5,260 nucleotides of DNA, taken from contig JABAAD010000052.1 of the NCBI GenBank assembly GCA_014238935.1, positions 1 to 5,260 of the forward strand. Reading direction: 5' to 3'. This stretch comes from Alphaproteobacteria bacterium. GTDB lineage: Bacteria; Pseudomonadota; Alphaproteobacteria; JABSOH01; JABAAW01. Made by a program: the position numbers and the translations under genes. The notes beneath the pieces are model-generated. The model ran no database searches. It saw nothing but the letters and a program-made list of their open reading frames with translations, and was not told the DNA's origin. Below, one piece after another: positions 5,024 through 5,260 of the stretch (position 1 is the first letter of the stretch; each line of letters starts with the position of its first letter).

Positions 5024-5260
5024 ATGTCCAAAGAAACATTTAACGGCAACCCTGCCGAAGATCCTGGTGACTACAGCTTTGACATCGAAGCCTTGTCCCT
5101 TGATAGCTCTACCCTTGACAGTGATCGCTCTATCGACCTTGAAGCGCGTCTTTTGTCTTCCGACAACTTTTCTTCTTCTCTACCCTCGCTGTCCTTTGCC
5201 GCCTCTGCGACCTACAGCCGCGACGGCTTTGATCTTGTCCTGACGCTGGAAGGGGAGAGC
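5024..5260 (+). CDS. Unknown acidic Ser/Asp-rich protein, N-terminus only
   Basis: The frame is open from ATG 5024 to the window edge, 79 codons with no stop, so the gene is cut off here. The family is not recognised. The visible part is acidic (16 Asp/Glu against 4 Lys/Arg) and rich in Ser (17). It lacks Cys, Trp, His and internal Met. There is no hydrophobic signal peptide. The first 58 residues look disordered (SLDSSTLDSDRS, SSDNFSSSLPS). From about residue 59 the pattern turns to alternating polar and hydrophobic residues (SATYSRDGFDLVLTLEGES), as at the start of a beta-rich domain. Such a start is seen in large type I-secreted or surface-repeat proteins of Gram-negative bacteria, but this is inference from composition, and a cytoplasmic protein is possible. 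It has its own candidate promoter and a strong ribosome binding site, so it is probably a separate unit from the lysA operon. Confidence 0.75.
   Translation, partial: MSKETFNGNPAEDPGDYSFDIEALSLDSSTLDSDRSIDLEARLLSSDNFSSSLPSLSFAASATYSRDGFDLVLTLEGES

Noticed and set aside
4933..5043. 36-codon ATG frame with a CPTC motif in the leader of the last gene
   Set aside because: It overlaps the well supported ATG 5024 in another frame, has only a weak AAGG ahead, and shows no family features.

Overview
The window holds an arginine/lysine biosynthesis operon of alphaproteobacterial type, flanked by two genes I do not recognise. All genes are on the + strand. The ArgH sequence has alphaproteobacterial character (for example the [17 protein letters not shown] stretch, the TDLADWLV block and the SLTVENAL region), and argH, a tiny lipoprotein gene and lysA lie in the order I know from many Alphaproteobacteria. 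The moderately high GC content and the use of GTG starts fit that assignment, but the sequence does not allow a genus call. I see no mobile element, CRISPR array, tRNA or rRNA.

Layout. Positions 1-125 are a leader rich in hexamer repeats that probably includes the tail of an upstream gene. Positions 126-1730 encode a 534-residue protein of unknown family that, apart from its initiator Met, has no Met, Cys or Trp. Only 5 bases separate its stop from the GTG start of argH (argininosuccinate lyase, 1736-3199), which has no convincing Shine-Dalgarno of its own. argH overlaps by ATGA with a 58-codon lipoprotein gene of the LptM/YifL type (3196-3372, with a lipobox at its Cys38). Nine bases later lysA (diaminopimelate decarboxylase, 3382-4749) begins with GTG. 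This tight spacing argues for one transcript from the unknown gene to lysA, with translational coupling at several joints. ArgH makes arginine and LysA makes lysine (its substrate, meso-diaminopimelate, is also a cell-wall precursor). LptM-type lipoproteins assist assembly of the outer-membrane LPS translocon, so the operon joins cytoplasmic amino-acid synthesis to envelope maintenance.

Positions 4750-5023 are intergenic. They contain two directly abutting inverted repeats, a plausible sigma70-type promoter just downstream of them, and a purine-rich leader ending in a good Shine-Dalgarno. This leads into a new gene (from 5024) that runs off the window. Its first 79 residues are acidic and Ser/Asp-rich and also lack Cys, Trp and internal Met. 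It may be the start of a large exported or surface protein, but that is a guess.

The most interesting items are the unknown Met/Cys/Trp-free protein coupled to argH, a pair of mutually exclusive perfect stems inside its gene, the double inverted repeat plus promoter ahead of the truncated acidic gene, and small-scale features within argH and lysA: two perfect 12-bp in-frame tandem duplications, two identical (CG)6 tracts, and a slippery A8C site whose -1 frame joins the lipoprotein gene.
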